A stretch of 49,265 bases of DNA. It comes from a virus. Below, one piece after another: positions 8,887-17,549 of the stretch. The stretch lies in the IMG/VR virus record IMGVR_UViG_3300032289_001775, positions 1 to 49,265 of that record. One strand, written 5' to 3'. The notes under the pieces were generated by a model that worked only from the letters and a program-made list of their open reading frames with translations, made no database searches and had not been told where the DNA came from. The position numbers and the translations under genes were made by a program. Position 1 is the first letter of the stretch; each line of letters starts with the position of its first letter.

Positions 8887-10299
8887 ATGACGACATCCTT
8901 CCTCCATGGTGTGGAGGTGCTCCAGATCGACACTGGTGCCCGGCCGATCCAGACCATTCGATCCTCGGTGATCGGCCTGATCGGCACCGCACCTGATGCG
9001 GACGCGCAGAAGTTCCCGCTGAACACCCCCGTGCTGGTTGCCCGTCGTGGCGAGATGGCCGGCCTGGGTGAAGCGGGCACGCTGCAGTCGGCGCTCGATC
9101 TGATCTACGACCAGGCCGGCGCAGTCGTCGTGGTCGTCCGCGTCGAGGAGGAAGCGAACGAGAACGCAACCATCGACAACGTGCGCGGCGGCATCGACGG
9201 CGCCACCGGGGCCTACGAGGGCGTGCACGCCTTCCTCGCGGCGGAGAACGCCGTGGGCTTCGCACCCCGCATCCTGATCGCCCCCGGCTTCACCCACCAG
9301 CGCACGAGCAACGGCGTCCTCAGCATCGCCGTCCAGACCCAGGGCAGTGGCTACACCACCGCGCCCGCCGTCACTATCAGCGGCGGCGGTGGTTCTGGCG
9401 CCACCGCCGTGGCGGTGCTGGGCACCGGCGCCAACGCCGGCAAGGTGATCAGCATCACCATCACCAACCCCGGCAAGGGCTACACCACCGCACCCACCAT
9501 CGCGATCGCTGCGCCCCCTTCCGGCGGCGTGCAGGCCGTGGCCGGCACCGTCACCCGTGGCACCGTCCGCTCCGAGGTGCTGGCCGAGATGGTCGGCATC
9601 GCCCAGCGACTGCGCGCGGTGATCATCGCCGACGGGCCCAACACCACCGACGCGGCCGCCATCCAGATCGGTGACGACTTCGGCTCGGATCGCATCTACG
9701 TGGTCGATCCCTGGGTGCTCGTCGACGGGTCCAGCATTCCGGCATCCTCTGCCGTGGCCGGCCTGATCAACAAGGTCGACAACGAGCGCGGTTTCTGGTG
9801 GTCCCCCTCGAACAACGAGCTGAACGGCATCGAGGGCACGGCCCGGGCGATCGACTTCGCGCTGGGTGATACCACCTCCCGCGCCAACCTGCTCAACGAG
9901 CAGAAGATCGCCACCATCATCCGCGAGCAAGGCTTCCGCCTGTGGGGCAACCGCACCCTCGCGGCCGATCCGAAGTACGCCTTCCTGAGCGTGCGGCGCA
10001 CCGCCGACATGATCAACGAGTCGATCCTGCGCGGCCACCTGTGGGCCGTCGATCGCTGCATCACCGCCACCTACCTAGAGGAGGTGCAGGAGTCGGTGCG
10101 GGAGTACCTGCGCAGCCTCAAGGCCCGTGGCGCGATCCTCGGCGGCGACGTCTGGGTGGACCCCGAGCTGAACACCCCGACCAGCATCAGCAACGGCCAG
10201 GTGTTCTTCGACTTCGACTTCACCCCGCCGTTCCCGGCTGAGCGGCTCACCTTCCGCAGCCACCTGGTGAACACCTACATCACCGACCTGTTCGCCTGA
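8887..10299 (+). CDS. FI: Contractile tail sheath protein (FI-like)
   Basis: A 470-aa sheath monomer. The family ends are clear: FLHGVEVLQIDTGARPIQTI near the N-terminus and DLFA at the end. The C-terminal core has RDKR-like packing elements (RTADMINESILRGHLWAVDR, YLRSLKARGAILGGDVWVDP). It is about 75 residues longer than P2 FI because of an insertion at about residues 140-220 made of two GYTTAP repeats with glycine-rich turns (SGGGGSGATA). That insertion is probably exposed on the outside of the tail. The sheath contracts around the tube during injection. An AGGAGG ribosome site and a TAGAAT element precede it. Confidence 0.92.
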   Translation: MTTSFLHGVEVLQIDTGARPIQTIRSSVIGLIGTAPDADAQKFPLNTPVLVARRGEMAGLGEAGTLQSALDLIYDQAGAVVVVVRVEEEANENATIDNVRGGIDGATGAYEGVHAFLAAENAVGFAPRILIAPGFTHQRTSNGVLSIAVQTQGSGYTTAPAVTISGGGGSGATAVAVLGTGANAGKVISITITNPGKGYTTAPTIAIAAPPSGGVQAVAGTVTRGTVRSEVLAEMVGIAQRLRAVIIADGPNTTDAAAIQIGDDFGSDRIYVVDPWVLVDGSSIPASSAVAGLINKVDNERGFWWSPSNNELNGIEGTARAIDFALGDTTSRANLLNEQKIATIIREQGFRLWGNRTLAADPKYAFLSVRRTADMINESILRGHLWAVDRCITATYLEEVQESVREYLRSLKARGAILGGDVWVDPELNTPTSISNGQVFFDFDFTPPFPAERLTFRSHLVNTYITDLFA

Positions 10300-10332
10300 T
10301 CCATCCCACCGCTCACCCTGCAGGACTGACCC

Positions 10333-10839
10333 ATGTCCCAGACCCCCCGCCACCTAAAGAACTTCAGCCTCTTCGTCGACGGCCGCGGACTTGCCGGCCT
10401 GATCCAGACCCTTACCCTCCCGACTCTCACCACGAAGATGGAGGAGTTCCGTGGCGGTGGGATGGATGCCCCTGTCGAGATCGACATGGGGATGGAGAAG
10501 CTCGAAGGCACCTTCGAGCTGGCCGAGTACAACCCCGACATGATCGCCCTCTACGGGCTGGCGTCGCAGAACACCCAGATGACGGCCCGTGGCGCGATGC
10601 GTCGTGACGGCGAGGACGCCGTGCCGGTGGTGGTGAACATGACCGGGGTGGTGAAGCAGCTGGAGAAGGGCGACTGGGTGGCCGGCGATGCCACCTCCGG
10701 CACGTTCACCTACAGCCTGCGCTACTACAAGCTCACCATCGGAGGCCGCGAGCTGGTCGAGATCGACAAGGTGAACATGATCCGTAAGATCAACGGCGTC
10801 GACCAGCTGGCCACCATCCGCACCGCGATCGGAGTCTGA
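10333..10839 (+). CDS. FII: Major tail tube protein (FII-like)
   Basis: A 168-aa tube protein of the P2 FII family. It shows HLKNFSLFVDGRGLAGLIQT at the start, the FRGGGMDAPVEIDMGMEKLE motif (about residues 39-58), and the C-terminal TYSLRYYKLTIGGRELVEID segment with the late conserved ...INGVDQLATIRTAIGV. It forms the inner tail tube under the sheath and directly follows the sheath gene, as in P2. Confidence 0.93.
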   Translation: MSQTPRHLKNFSLFVDGRGLAGLIQTLTLPTLTTKMEEFRGGGMDAPVEIDMGMEKLEGTFELAEYNPDMIALYGLASQNTQMTARGAMRRDGEDAVPVVVNMTGVVKQLEKGDWVAGDATSGTFTYSLRYYKLTIGGRELVEIDKVNMIRKINGVDQLATIRTAIGV

Positions 10840-10842
10840 TCA

Positions 10843-11118
10843 ATGAGCAGCAAGCAGCGCCCCGAAGCCAGCGCCAAGGTGGTCTTTGACTTCCCCGAAA
10901 AGGTGGGCGGTGTCGACGTGGACTTTCTGGTCATGCGCCGGCCCAAGGTCATCGACCGTGTGAATGCTTCCAAGGCATCAACGAACGAAGGTGAACAGAG
11001 CGTCCACCTCATCGCGAATCTTTGCGAGATCCCCTACGAAGAGCTGCTCGCCTTCGACGATGTGAACTGGAGCAAGCTGGAGGCCCAGGCTGTGGCTTTC
11101 AGGACGGCCAGGTCGTAG
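10843..11118 (+). CDS. E: Tail assembly chaperone E
   Basis: A 91-aa P2 gpE-like chaperone for tape-measure assembly. It has VVFDFPEKVGGVDVDFLVMR (beta-hairpin) followed by helices (LIANLCEIPYEELLAFDDVN). It lies between the tube and tape-measure genes, the standard position. A second frame downstream (11121-11285), offset by -1, encodes the partner E'. Such pairs are normally joined by a programmed -1 frameshift. Confidence 0.85.
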   Translation: MSSKQRPEASAKVVFDFPEKVGGVDVDFLVMRRPKVIDRVNASKASTNEGEQSVHLIANLCEIPYEELLAFDDVNWSKLEAQAVAFRTARS

Positions 11119-11120
11119 CA

Positions 11121-11285
11121 GTGGGGATCCTTCGCCGGGCCGTCATCGTTCTGGCAAAGGCAACCGGCTGGGGCCTGGCTGAGATCCTCGACCTCCCCCT
11201 GGATCATTCGCCATTCGGCTTTTGGTCCTGGCTTGAATCAGCCCAGACTGTCCAGGATGAGATCGCGGAGGCGATGAAGCCATGA
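11121..11285 (+). CDS. E': Tail assembly protein E' (probable frameshift partner)
   Basis: This open frame is in the -1 frame relative to gpE and is continuous with a region overlapping the gpE end. The product (about 54 aa from a GTG at 11121) contains ATGWGLAEILDLPL and FWSWLESA, the pattern of P2 E'-type extensions. It overlaps the tape-measure start by ATGA. It could be made as gpE-E' by frameshifting or from its own GTG; there is no strong Shine-Dalgarno and I found no perfect slippery heptamer in the overlap. Confidence 0.65.
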   Translation: MGILRRAVIVLAKATGWGLAEILDLPLDHSPFGFWSWLESAQTVQDEIAEAMKP

Positions 11286-13702
11286 TCGGGGGCGGCGGCC
11301 AGCAGAAGATCACGGTCGAGATCGGCGGCAAGATCGCCGCCAGCCTCGGTGCATCGCTGCGCAGTGCGCAGATGCAGGTGTCGTCGTTCGGGCGGAACGT
11401 GAACCGCACGATGAACGACGCGGCGACGGCCGGCCGCAAGGGCTTCAAGGGCATGTTCGACAACGCCCTCTGGCAGCAGGCTGCAGTGGGTGCGGCGGGC
11501 ATCGGCGTGGCCCTCGGGGCCAGCATCCGCCAGGCGGCCAGCTTCGAGCTCATCCTCAGCGACATCGGCAAGACCGCCAACATCGGCCAGGGTGAGCTGA
11601 AGGCCCTGTCCGGTGAGCTGCTCCGGCTGAGCAGCCGCAACCTCACCAACCTGGCGCCGGAGAAGTTGGCCGCCGGCATCCAGGATCTGGTGGCCCAGGG
11701 CCTCGAGCTGAAGGATGCTGTGGCGTCGATGGAGGCCCTCGGCAGGGTGGCGACCGCCACGAACTCCGATCTGCTCGACGTCACCAAGACCGGCTTCCAG
11801 CTGCAGAACGCGCTGAAGATCCGGCCGACTGAGCTGAAGGCCACGTTCGATGCGCTGGCGTTCGCCGGCAAGCAGGGCGCGTTCGAGCTGCGCGACATGG
11901 CGCAGTTCATGCCCACCATCGCTGCGGCGGCCGGCAGCCTCGGCATCCAGGGCCAGAAGGGCGCGGTCAGCCTGGCGGCAATGATGCAGATGGTGCGCAA
12001 GGATGCGCCGGACGCGGGCCAGGCAGCCACCCGGCTCACCGACGCGATGCTGAAGATGACCGCGCCGGACGCGGTGAAGCGCTTCGCCAAGTTCGGGGTG
12101 AACATCGAGCAGGTGCTGCGCGACGCCAAGGCCCGGGGCATCAACCCGATGGAGGCGGCGCTCGACCAGCTGCAGAAGGTGACCGGCGGCGACGTGTTCA
12201 AGCTGTCGCAGATCTTCGGGGACAAGGAGGCCAAGCTGGCCCTGATGTCCCTGATGAAGTACCGCAAGGAGTACGAGAAGCTGAAGGCCGAAGCCGGTGG
12301 TGCGGCCGCGGCCGGCACGGTAGACACCGACTTCCAGCGCAGCCTGGCCACGTTCCAGGGCACGCTGACCAGCTTCCAGAACTCGGCCCAGCGGCTGGGC
12401 ATCAGCGTCGGCAATGCCCTGCTGCCCCCGCTCACCCGGATGGCGGAGATCATCACGCCGATCGCCGAGGGCATTGGGAGCTGGGCGGCCGCCAACCCCA
12501 AGCTCATGACCGGGGTGGTGGTGCTCGGCACTGCGCTGGCCGGCCTGGTGGTGGCCCTGCCCATCATTGCCGGCATCGGCGCGGGCATCGGCACGATCGG
12601 CACCGCGATCGCCGCGGCCACCGCCGCCTTCCCCGCGCTCGCTGGCATCGGCACCGTGTTGGCTGTGGCGGCCGGCCCGGTCACCGCGATCGTCGCCGGC
12701 ATCATCGGCATCGGCGCGGCGTTCACCATCGCCTACCAGAAGGTGGGCTGGTTCCGCGCTGGCGTTGACGCCTCCGTGGCCGGCATCCGCGCGGGTTTCG
12801 CTGGCTTCCTCACCTGGATCCAAGGCGCGTGGACGTTCACCGTCGGCGTGTTTACCGGCGACATCGCGAAGATCCAGGCTGGGTTCGGCCAGGCCATCGC
12901 CGGCATCCGCGCCATGTGGTCCGGCTGGTTCGGGTGGATCACCACTATGTTCTCCAGCGTGGTGCCGAAGCTGGTTCAGTTCTTCGCCCGACTGGGCCCG
13001 GGCATCCTGTCGGTGATCGGCGGCGTGCCGATGATGATCGTGAACCTGTTCACCAGTTCGGGCATCGGCCAGCGGATCATCACCTCGATCATCAATGGCC
13101 TGAAGGCCCGTGCCGGCGCGCTGTTCTCCTGGGTCGGCGGCGCGGTCTCCCGCATCGGCTCGATGGTGGGTGCTGGCGGCGGCCGTGGCGGCAGCGACGG
13201 CGCAGCACCAGCTGGTGGCGTTGCACCCACCCTGCCGGGCCGCGCGACGGGCGGGCCTGTGCGGGCCGGCCTGGGCTACATCGTCGGCGAGCGCCGGCGC
13301 GAGCTGTTCGTCCCGGGGATGGACGGGGCGATCATCCCCCGCATCGCCCGGCCGCTGACGGCCGCGGCGTTGGCGGGCCTGATGGGCCTCCAGCCTGTCG
13401 CCGCTGCCCCGGCGGTGGGCTTCGCTCCGACAGCCCCTGCCATCAGCCTGTCGCCGAAGATCGCGGCCCAGACAGCCCCTGCCGCCAGCGTCGCCGCACC
13501 GGCTGCTCCTGCCATCAGCATCCAGCCGGTTGCCCCCCAAGGGCGGCCCGCCCCGGCGGCCCCGTCCATCACGATCAACGCACCCATCACCATCCACGCC
13601 GGCGGCGGCAATCCGATGGAGATCCGCCGCCAGGTGGATGATGCCCTCCAGGATCTGGTGCGGCAGATGGAGTCCGCCTACCGCACCCTGCTGAACGACT
13701 GA
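11282..13702 (+). CDS. T: Tail tape measure protein
   Basis: An 806-aa tape measure, the longest gene in the tail module. The N-terminal third is helical with a TP901-type core: DIGKTANIGQGELKALSGEL, then LAAGIQDLVAQGLELKDAV and the GITPMEALDQLQ-like stretch. Hydrophobic glycine/alanine-rich segments at about residues 410-500 and 540-610 are likely membrane-active. Near the end are the usual ATGGPVRAGLGYIVGERR-type motif (about 657-674), a proline/alanine-rich linker and a final coiled coil. It sets tail length and is ejected ahead of the DNA. It is translationally coupled to E' (ATGA) and U (TGATG). Confidence 0.93.
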   Translation: MIGGGGQQKITVEIGGKIAASLGASLRSAQMQVSSFGRNVNRTMNDAATAGRKGFKGMFDNALWQQAAVGAAGIGVALGASIRQAASFELILSDIGKTANIGQGELKALSGELLRLSSRNLTNLAPEKLAAGIQDLVAQGLELKDAVASMEALGRVATATNSDLLDVTKTGFQLQNALKIRPTELKATFDALAFAGKQGAFELRDMAQFMPTIAAAAGSLGIQGQKGAVSLAAMMQMVRKDAPDAGQAATRLTDAMLKMTAPDAVKRFAKFGVNIEQVLRDAKARGINPMEAALDQLQKVTGGDVFKLSQIFGDKEAKLALMSLMKYRKEYEKLKAEAGGAAAAGTVDTDFQRSLATFQGTLTSFQNSAQRLGISVGNALLPPLTRMAEIITPIAEGIGSWAAANPKLMTGVVVLGTALAGLVVALPIIAGIGAGIGTIGTAIAAATAAFPALAGIGTVLAVAAGPVTAIVAGIIGIGAAFTIAYQKVGWFRAGVDASVAGIRAGFAGFLTWIQGAWTFTVGVFTGDIAKIQAGFGQAIAGIRAMWSGWFGWITTMFSSVVPKLVQFFARLGPGILSVIGGVPMMIVNLFTSSGIGQRIITSIINGLKARAGALFSWVGGAVSRIGSMVGAGGGRGGSDGAAPAGGVAPTLPGRATGGPVRAGLGYIVGERRRELFVPGMDGAIIPRIARPLTAAALAGLMGLQPVAAAPAVGFAPTAPAISLSPKIAAQTAPAASVAAPAAPAISIQPVAPQGRPAPAAPSITINAPITIHAGGGNPMEIRRQVDDALQDLVRQMESAYRTLLND

Positions 13703-14646
13703 TGGCCGGCCCGATCTTCCAACTCGGATCCTTCCAGTTCGACCTTCCGAACGGTGTCCCCCAGTCGCTCGACCGCACGGCGGAGTACCGCTGGGAGACG
13801 CAGGAGCGGCTGCTGCGTGATCCGGCCGTCCAGTACCTGGGCCCGGGCAGCCAGGAGATCACCCTCGATGGCGTGCTCGTCCCCGGCTTCTCCGGTCGCC
13901 AGACCACCGTCGAAGCGCTCCGCACACTCGCCGCCCAGGGGCAGCCGCAGATCCTCACCGATGGGCTCGGCCGCAACTTCGGCAAGTGGGTGATCCGCAC
14001 CGTCCGCGAGGGCCTCAGCACGTTCGCCCCCGGCGGTGGTGCGCGCCACATCACCTTCAGCCTCTCCCTGCTGCGGTACGTCGACGACAACCCCGGCCTG
14101 GCTGCCAGCCCGCTCAGCGTCGCCCCCTCAACCCTGGCCCTGGCCACCGCCGCGGCCGCCAGCCCCGCTGCAGCCGTCGCAGGCCTCGCTCCCCTGACCG
14201 GTGCCGGCAGCGCATTCCAGGCCACCGGCTGGGCATTCAACCCCGCCAACGCCACCACCGCCCTGGCGGCCCGCAACGCCGGGTTCAACCTCGCCCAGCT
14301 CGGGAACATCGCCCGCTCCGTCGTCAGCGGCGACAGGGTGGGGGCCGTGCTCGGGGCGTTCGGCCTCAATGGCCTCACCACCGGGCAGGGCTCCACCTGG
14401 GCGCAGCTGGGCATCACCGGCGCCAGGCTGGTCGATTCCATGGCGCAGCGCCGCGGGCCCTCCGCCATGGCCGTCGCCCTCGAGGCGCTGCGTCCTGCCA
14501 CCAGCGCCCAGCTGCTGGCGCTCGGCCGCTCCTCCGGTGGCGCTGCAGGGCTGACCAGCCTGGTGCGTGACGCGGCCACCATCGCCACCATGCTCGACGT
14601 CGACCCGTCCATCACCGCCATCGTTCAGCAGCTCGTCAGGCCATGA
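13702..14646 (+). CDS. U: Tail protein U
   Basis: The 314-aa product starts with a P2 gpU domain: LGSFQFDLPNGVPQSLDRTA, YRWETQERLL, then GPGSQEITLDGVLVPGFSG (residues about 6-65) and RNFGKWVIRTVREG. P2 gpU is about 160 aa; the second half here is an alanine-rich helical extension of unknown role. It acts in tail completion next to X and D, with which it overlaps (ATGA at 14643). Confidence 0.87.
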   Translation: MAGPIFQLGSFQFDLPNGVPQSLDRTAEYRWETQERLLRDPAVQYLGPGSQEITLDGVLVPGFSGRQTTVEALRTLAAQGQPQILTDGLGRNFGKWVIRTVREGLSTFAPGGGARHITFSLSLLRYVDDNPGLAASPLSVAPSTLALATAAAASPAAAVAGLAPLTGAGSAFQATGWAFNPANATTALAARNAGFNLAQLGNIARSVVSGDRVGAVLGAFGLNGLTTGQGSTWAQLGITGARLVDSMAQRRGPSAMAVALEALRPATSAQLLALGRSSGGAAGLTSLVRDAATIATMLDVDPSITAIVQQLVRP

Positions 14647-14858
14647 CCCAGCAGACCTACATCACCCGCCAGTTCGACGAGATCGACGCGATCTGCCACG
14701 CCTACTACGGCCGCACCCAGCAGACGGTCGAGGCCGTGCTGCTCATCAACCCGGGCCTGGCGGACATGGGGCCGATCCTGCCCGAGGGCCTCGTCATCAC
14801 GCTGCCGGACATCCCCGAGCCCAGCGTCTCTGAGGTGGTGAGGATCTGGGATCCATGA
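14643..14858 (+). CDS. X: Tail protein X (LysM-like)
   Basis: A 71-aa P2 gpX protein with one LysM-like fold: DEIDAICHAYYGRTQQTVEA, then VLLINPGLADMGPILPEGL and ITLPDIPEP. gpX lies with D at the baseplate hub. Four-base overlaps tie it to U and D. Confidence 0.9.
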   Translation: MTQQTYITRQFDEIDAICHAYYGRTQQTVEAVLLINPGLADMGPILPEGLVITLPDIPEPSVSEVVRIWDP

Positions 14859-16294
14859 GCACCCCCGGCTTCCGCGTCGTCGCCGACGGCACCGACATCA
14901 CCGACAAGATCCGCGACCGCCTGCTGGGCCTGCGCATCACCGACCAGGCCGGGCAGCAGAGCGACAGCCTGGAGATCACGATCGACGACCGCGACAAGCG
15001 GATGCCGGTGCCGCGCTACGGCGCATGGCTGCGCGTGTGGCTGGGCTACCAGACGCCGGCCTACATGGGTGCGTTCGCCGTCGACGAGGTGGACCTGAGC
15101 TGCGGGGCACGGTCGATGGTGATCAAGGCCACGGCCGCCCAGACCGCCCCCGAGCTGGTGAAGGCGGGCAGGACGCAGAGCTGGAGCAACAAGACCCTCG
15201 GCCAGATCGTGCAGGAGATCGCCAAGCGGAACGGCCTGCAGTCGGTGATCAAGCCGCCGCTGAGCAGCATCCAGATCCAGCACGAGGACCAGACCAACGA
15301 GACGGACCAGGCGTTCCTCACTCGGCTGGCGGAGAAGTACCGGGCGACGATCAAGCCCGCCGACGGCCGGCTGGTGGTGGTCGAGCGCGGCAAGGGTGCG
15401 GCCAGCCCCGGGCCGGCGGCGGGCGGCACGTTCACGATCACCGAGCGAGAGGTGACCACCTGGCGGGCGACGCTGAAGGGCCGCGGCGCCTACGACGCCG
15501 TGACCACCCGCTGGATCGACCGCACCACGAACAAGGAGCGGACGCACACCGCCGGCGAGAGCAATGGCCAGCTGCCGACGTTCGAGGAGAAGCAGCTGTT
15601 CAAGACTGAGGAGGAGGCGAAGGCCGCGGCGGACAGCAAGCTGCAGTCCCTGCGTGCCGGGGAGGTGGGCATCTCGATCACCATGCCGGGCCGACCGGAT
15701 CTGAACGCGGAGGGGACCATCACCCTGCGCGGGTTCCGGCCCGAGGTGGACGGCACGTGGAACGCCAAGACCATCACCCACGACTATGGGCCTGCGGGCT
15801 ACAGCACCGCGGTGGAGTGCGGCACCAAGGGCGACGAGAACGACGGATGGGTGGGGGGCTCTGCCGCCGGCGCGAACAACGGCAAGCCGGCGGGCGAAAA
15901 GGCCCGGCTGGTGGCCCAGGCGGCCGAGCGCGCGCGCGGGATGAACACCAGGGGCGGCCCGGATGGCGGCAACAACGCTTGCCTCTATGCCGTGAACAAG
16001 GTATTGCGGAGTGCTGGCATCACCCCACCCTGGGGCAGCAGCAACTACGTGCCCACCGCTCGCAGCTCACTGGCTGCTGGAGCGGGCACCCTTCTCTCCG
16101 GGCCAGAGCCTGGCGCCATCGCGATCATGCGCGACAACGGCAACCCTCCCTACCCGCACATCGGAATCGTCGGCAACGATGGCCGCACCATCATCAGCAA
16201 CAGCAGCAGCAGGGGCAGCTTCAGTTGGGCGGCGGGTGAGAGCAGCTACACCAACGCCTACGGCCGGCGGCCGGAGTACTGGCGGCTGAAGTAA
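14855..16294 (+). CDS. D: Tail hub protein D fused to a cysteine-peptidase-like domain
   Basis: A 479-aa protein. Residues 1-330 are the P2 gpD/phage hub fold: GFRVVADGTDITDKIRDRLL, then DQAGQQSDSLEITIDDRDK and RGFRPEVDGTWNAKTITHDY. A glycine-rich linker (about 335-355) leads to an extra C-terminal domain of about 115 residues with an NlpC/P60- or CHAP-like layout: a Cys in NNACLYAVNKVLRSAG, a His in YPHIGIVGND, and a polar residue in TIISNSSSRG. The likely role of the extra part is local digestion of peptidoglycan during DNA entry. The domain assignment is by motif only. P2 gpD itself ends before this domain. Confidence 0.82.
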   Translation: MSTPGFRVVADGTDITDKIRDRLLGLRITDQAGQQSDSLEITIDDRDKRMPVPRYGAWLRVWLGYQTPAYMGAFAVDEVDLSCGARSMVIKATAAQTAPELVKAGRTQSWSNKTLGQIVQEIAKRNGLQSVIKPPLSSIQIQHEDQTNETDQAFLTRLAEKYRATIKPADGRLVVVERGKGAASPGPAAGGTFTITEREVTTWRATLKGRGAYDAVTTRWIDRTTNKERTHTAGESNGQLPTFEEKQLFKTEEEAKAAADSKLQSLRAGEVGISITMPGRPDLNAEGTITLRGFRPEVDGTWNAKTITHDYGPAGYSTAVECGTKGDENDGWVGGSAAGANNGKPAGEKARLVAQAAERARGMNTRGGPDGGNNACLYAVNKVLRSAGITPPWGSSNYVPTARSSLAAGAGTLLSGPEPGAIAIMRDNGNPPYPHIGIVGNDGRTIISNSSSRGSFSWAAGESSYTNAYGRRPEYWRLK

Positions 16295-16297
16295 CCT
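16292..16297 (+). promoter_or_regulatory. Weak -10-like element before the lysis cassette
   Basis: TAACCT lies 26 nt before the ATG at 16318, close to the spacing of the TAGNAT elements upstream of other late genes. It is poorly matched and is listed only because of the spacing. Confidence 0.2.
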
Positions 16298-16317
16298 GCA
16301 TGGATCGAGGCGGCGCT

Positions 16318-16653
16318 ATGCCTGAACACGACGTCTCCCATGGAGACATCCTTTACAAGCTGGGTGGAGTCGAGGGGAAGATCGACACCCTTGCTCGACT
16401 CGTAGCCGAAAGGCAGGTCGATTTATCTGAGGCGTTTCGCCGGCTTAGCGAGGTGGAGAAGCGGCCAGATCCAGCGCCGATCGCCAAGGACTTGCAGGAC
16501 GTGAAGATCAGGGTAGCCCAAGGCGCAATCTTGCTGGGCGTGCTTGCTCTCCTTACTCCACTGATTTGGCAGTCGATAAGCCCGCGTCTACACTTTGGTC
16601 AACCACCGGCTGAGGCCAGCAGCCATGACCAGCGCACAGGGGCCCATCCCTGA
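16318..16653 (+). CDS. Membrane protein of the lysis cassette
   Basis: A 111-aa protein: a helical, charged N-terminus (KLGGVEGKIDTLARLVAERQ, likely coiled coil), one membrane helix near residues 70-90 (GAILLGVLALLTPLIWQSI) and a short polar tail. The ATG at 16318 is preferred over 16300 because GAGGCGG lies just upstream of it. Size, single membrane span and position before wall hydrolases suggest a holin/XhlA-like or spanin-like role, which is inferred. Its end overlaps the next gene by 29 bp. Confidence 0.65.
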   Translation: MPEHDVSHGDILYKLGGVEGKIDTLARLVAERQVDLSEAFRRLSEVEKRPDPAPIAKDLQDVKIRVAQGAILLGVLALLTPLIWQSISPRLHFGQPPAEASSHDQRTGAHP

Positions 16654-17374
16654 CCTCGTTCCGTTCTTCGAGCACTGGAAGGGCCTGCCACATCAGCGGG
16701 CCGGTGCTCAGCAATTTTGGGAGGCTGTGCCCGCCAGCCTGAAGCGGCGCGACGCCAGCTGGTATCAGACATGGCAGGGCGCCGGGAAGCAGGAGCAGCC
16801 GCGCACCCTCAGCAACCCGCTGCAGGTGCCCTACTACAGCCAGCGCGACAGCACCACCGCGCACGCGATGCGGATGTGCTTCAGCAGCTCCTGCGCCATG
16901 CTGCTCGAGGCGCTCAAGCCGGGCACCCTGAAGGGCCCCAACGGTGACGACGCCTACCTGGGCCGCGTGCTCCGCTACGGCGACACCACCGAGGCCCCGA
17001 ACCAGATCAAGGCGCTCGCGCACTTCGGCGTCACCGCCAGGCTGGATCAGACCTGCACGCCGGATGATGTGCGGGCGCAGATCGACAAGGGGATTCCCGT
17101 GCCGCTTGGCTGCATCCACAAGGGCGGCCTGGGGAACCTCCACGGCGACGGTCACTGGCTGATCGCCATTGGCTACGACGCCACCAACTTCATCGTCCAC
17201 GACCCGTTCGGTGAGATGGACGTATTAAACGGCGGCTACATCAACAACTGGGGTGCCCGGGTGCGGTACAGCATCCGCGACTTCAGCCGCAGGTGGGAGG
17301 TGGTGCCATCCGGCAACAGCTACCGCTACGCGCCGGGCAACGGCTGGGCGATCATTGCTCAACCCATCACCTGA
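16625..17374 (+). CDS. C39-like cysteine peptidase (lysis module)
   Basis: A 249-aa protein with a peptidase C39-like triad: Cys in AMRMCFSSSCAMLLEAL (about residues 80-96), His in GDGHWLIAIGYD (about 176-187) and Asp in FIVHDPFGEMD. The stretch LQVPYYSQRDS before the Cys is also typical of the C39-like family. The N-terminal 65 residues are unassigned. It sits between two small membrane proteins in the lysis cassette, so it may cut peptide cross-links in the wall. It has no signal peptide. Confidence 0.75.
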   Translation: MTSAQGPIPDLVPFFEHWKGLPHQRAGAQQFWEAVPASLKRRDASWYQTWQGAGKQEQPRTLSNPLQVPYYSQRDSTTAHAMRMCFSSSCAMLLEALKPGTLKGPNGDDAYLGRVLRYGDTTEAPNQIKALAHFGVTARLDQTCTPDDVRAQIDKGIPVPLGCIHKGGLGNLHGDGHWLIAIGYDATNFIVHDPFGEMDVLNGGYINNWGARVRYSIRDFSRRWEVVPSGNSYRYAPGNGWAIIAQPIT

Positions 17375-17384
17375 GGAGGGTGTC

Positions 17385-17549
17385 ATGCAACTGGATCCGG
17401 TTCACGTCGAGGTGCTGATCGGCTTCGGGCTGTTCTTCCTGTCGGAGGCGCTGTCGCTGTTCCCGAGGGTGAAGGCCAACGGCGTGCTGCAGCTGCTGCT
17501 GGCTGCGGCACTGCGCGCGTTCCCCTACTCCCCCAGGGGCCGCCGATGA
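17385..17549 (+). CDS. Small holin-like membrane protein
   Basis: A 54-aa protein with a strong ribosome site (GAGGAGGG, about 17372-17379). One or two hydrophobic stretches (VLIGFGLFFLSEALSLF and VLQLLLAAALRAF) flank a basic turn (PRVKANG), and the C-terminus is basic (SPRGRR). Size and position directly before the endolysin, with overlapping ATGA, point to a holin. There is no homology proof. Confidence 0.7.
   Translation: MQLDPVHVEVLIGFGLFFLSEALSLFPRVKANGVLQLLLAAALRAFPYSPRGRR

Noticed and set aside
11204-13597. Very long open frame on the minus strand opposite the tape measure gene
   Set aside because: It follows GC-rich third-position bias of the true gene, is low-complexity and has no start context; it is an antisense shadow.
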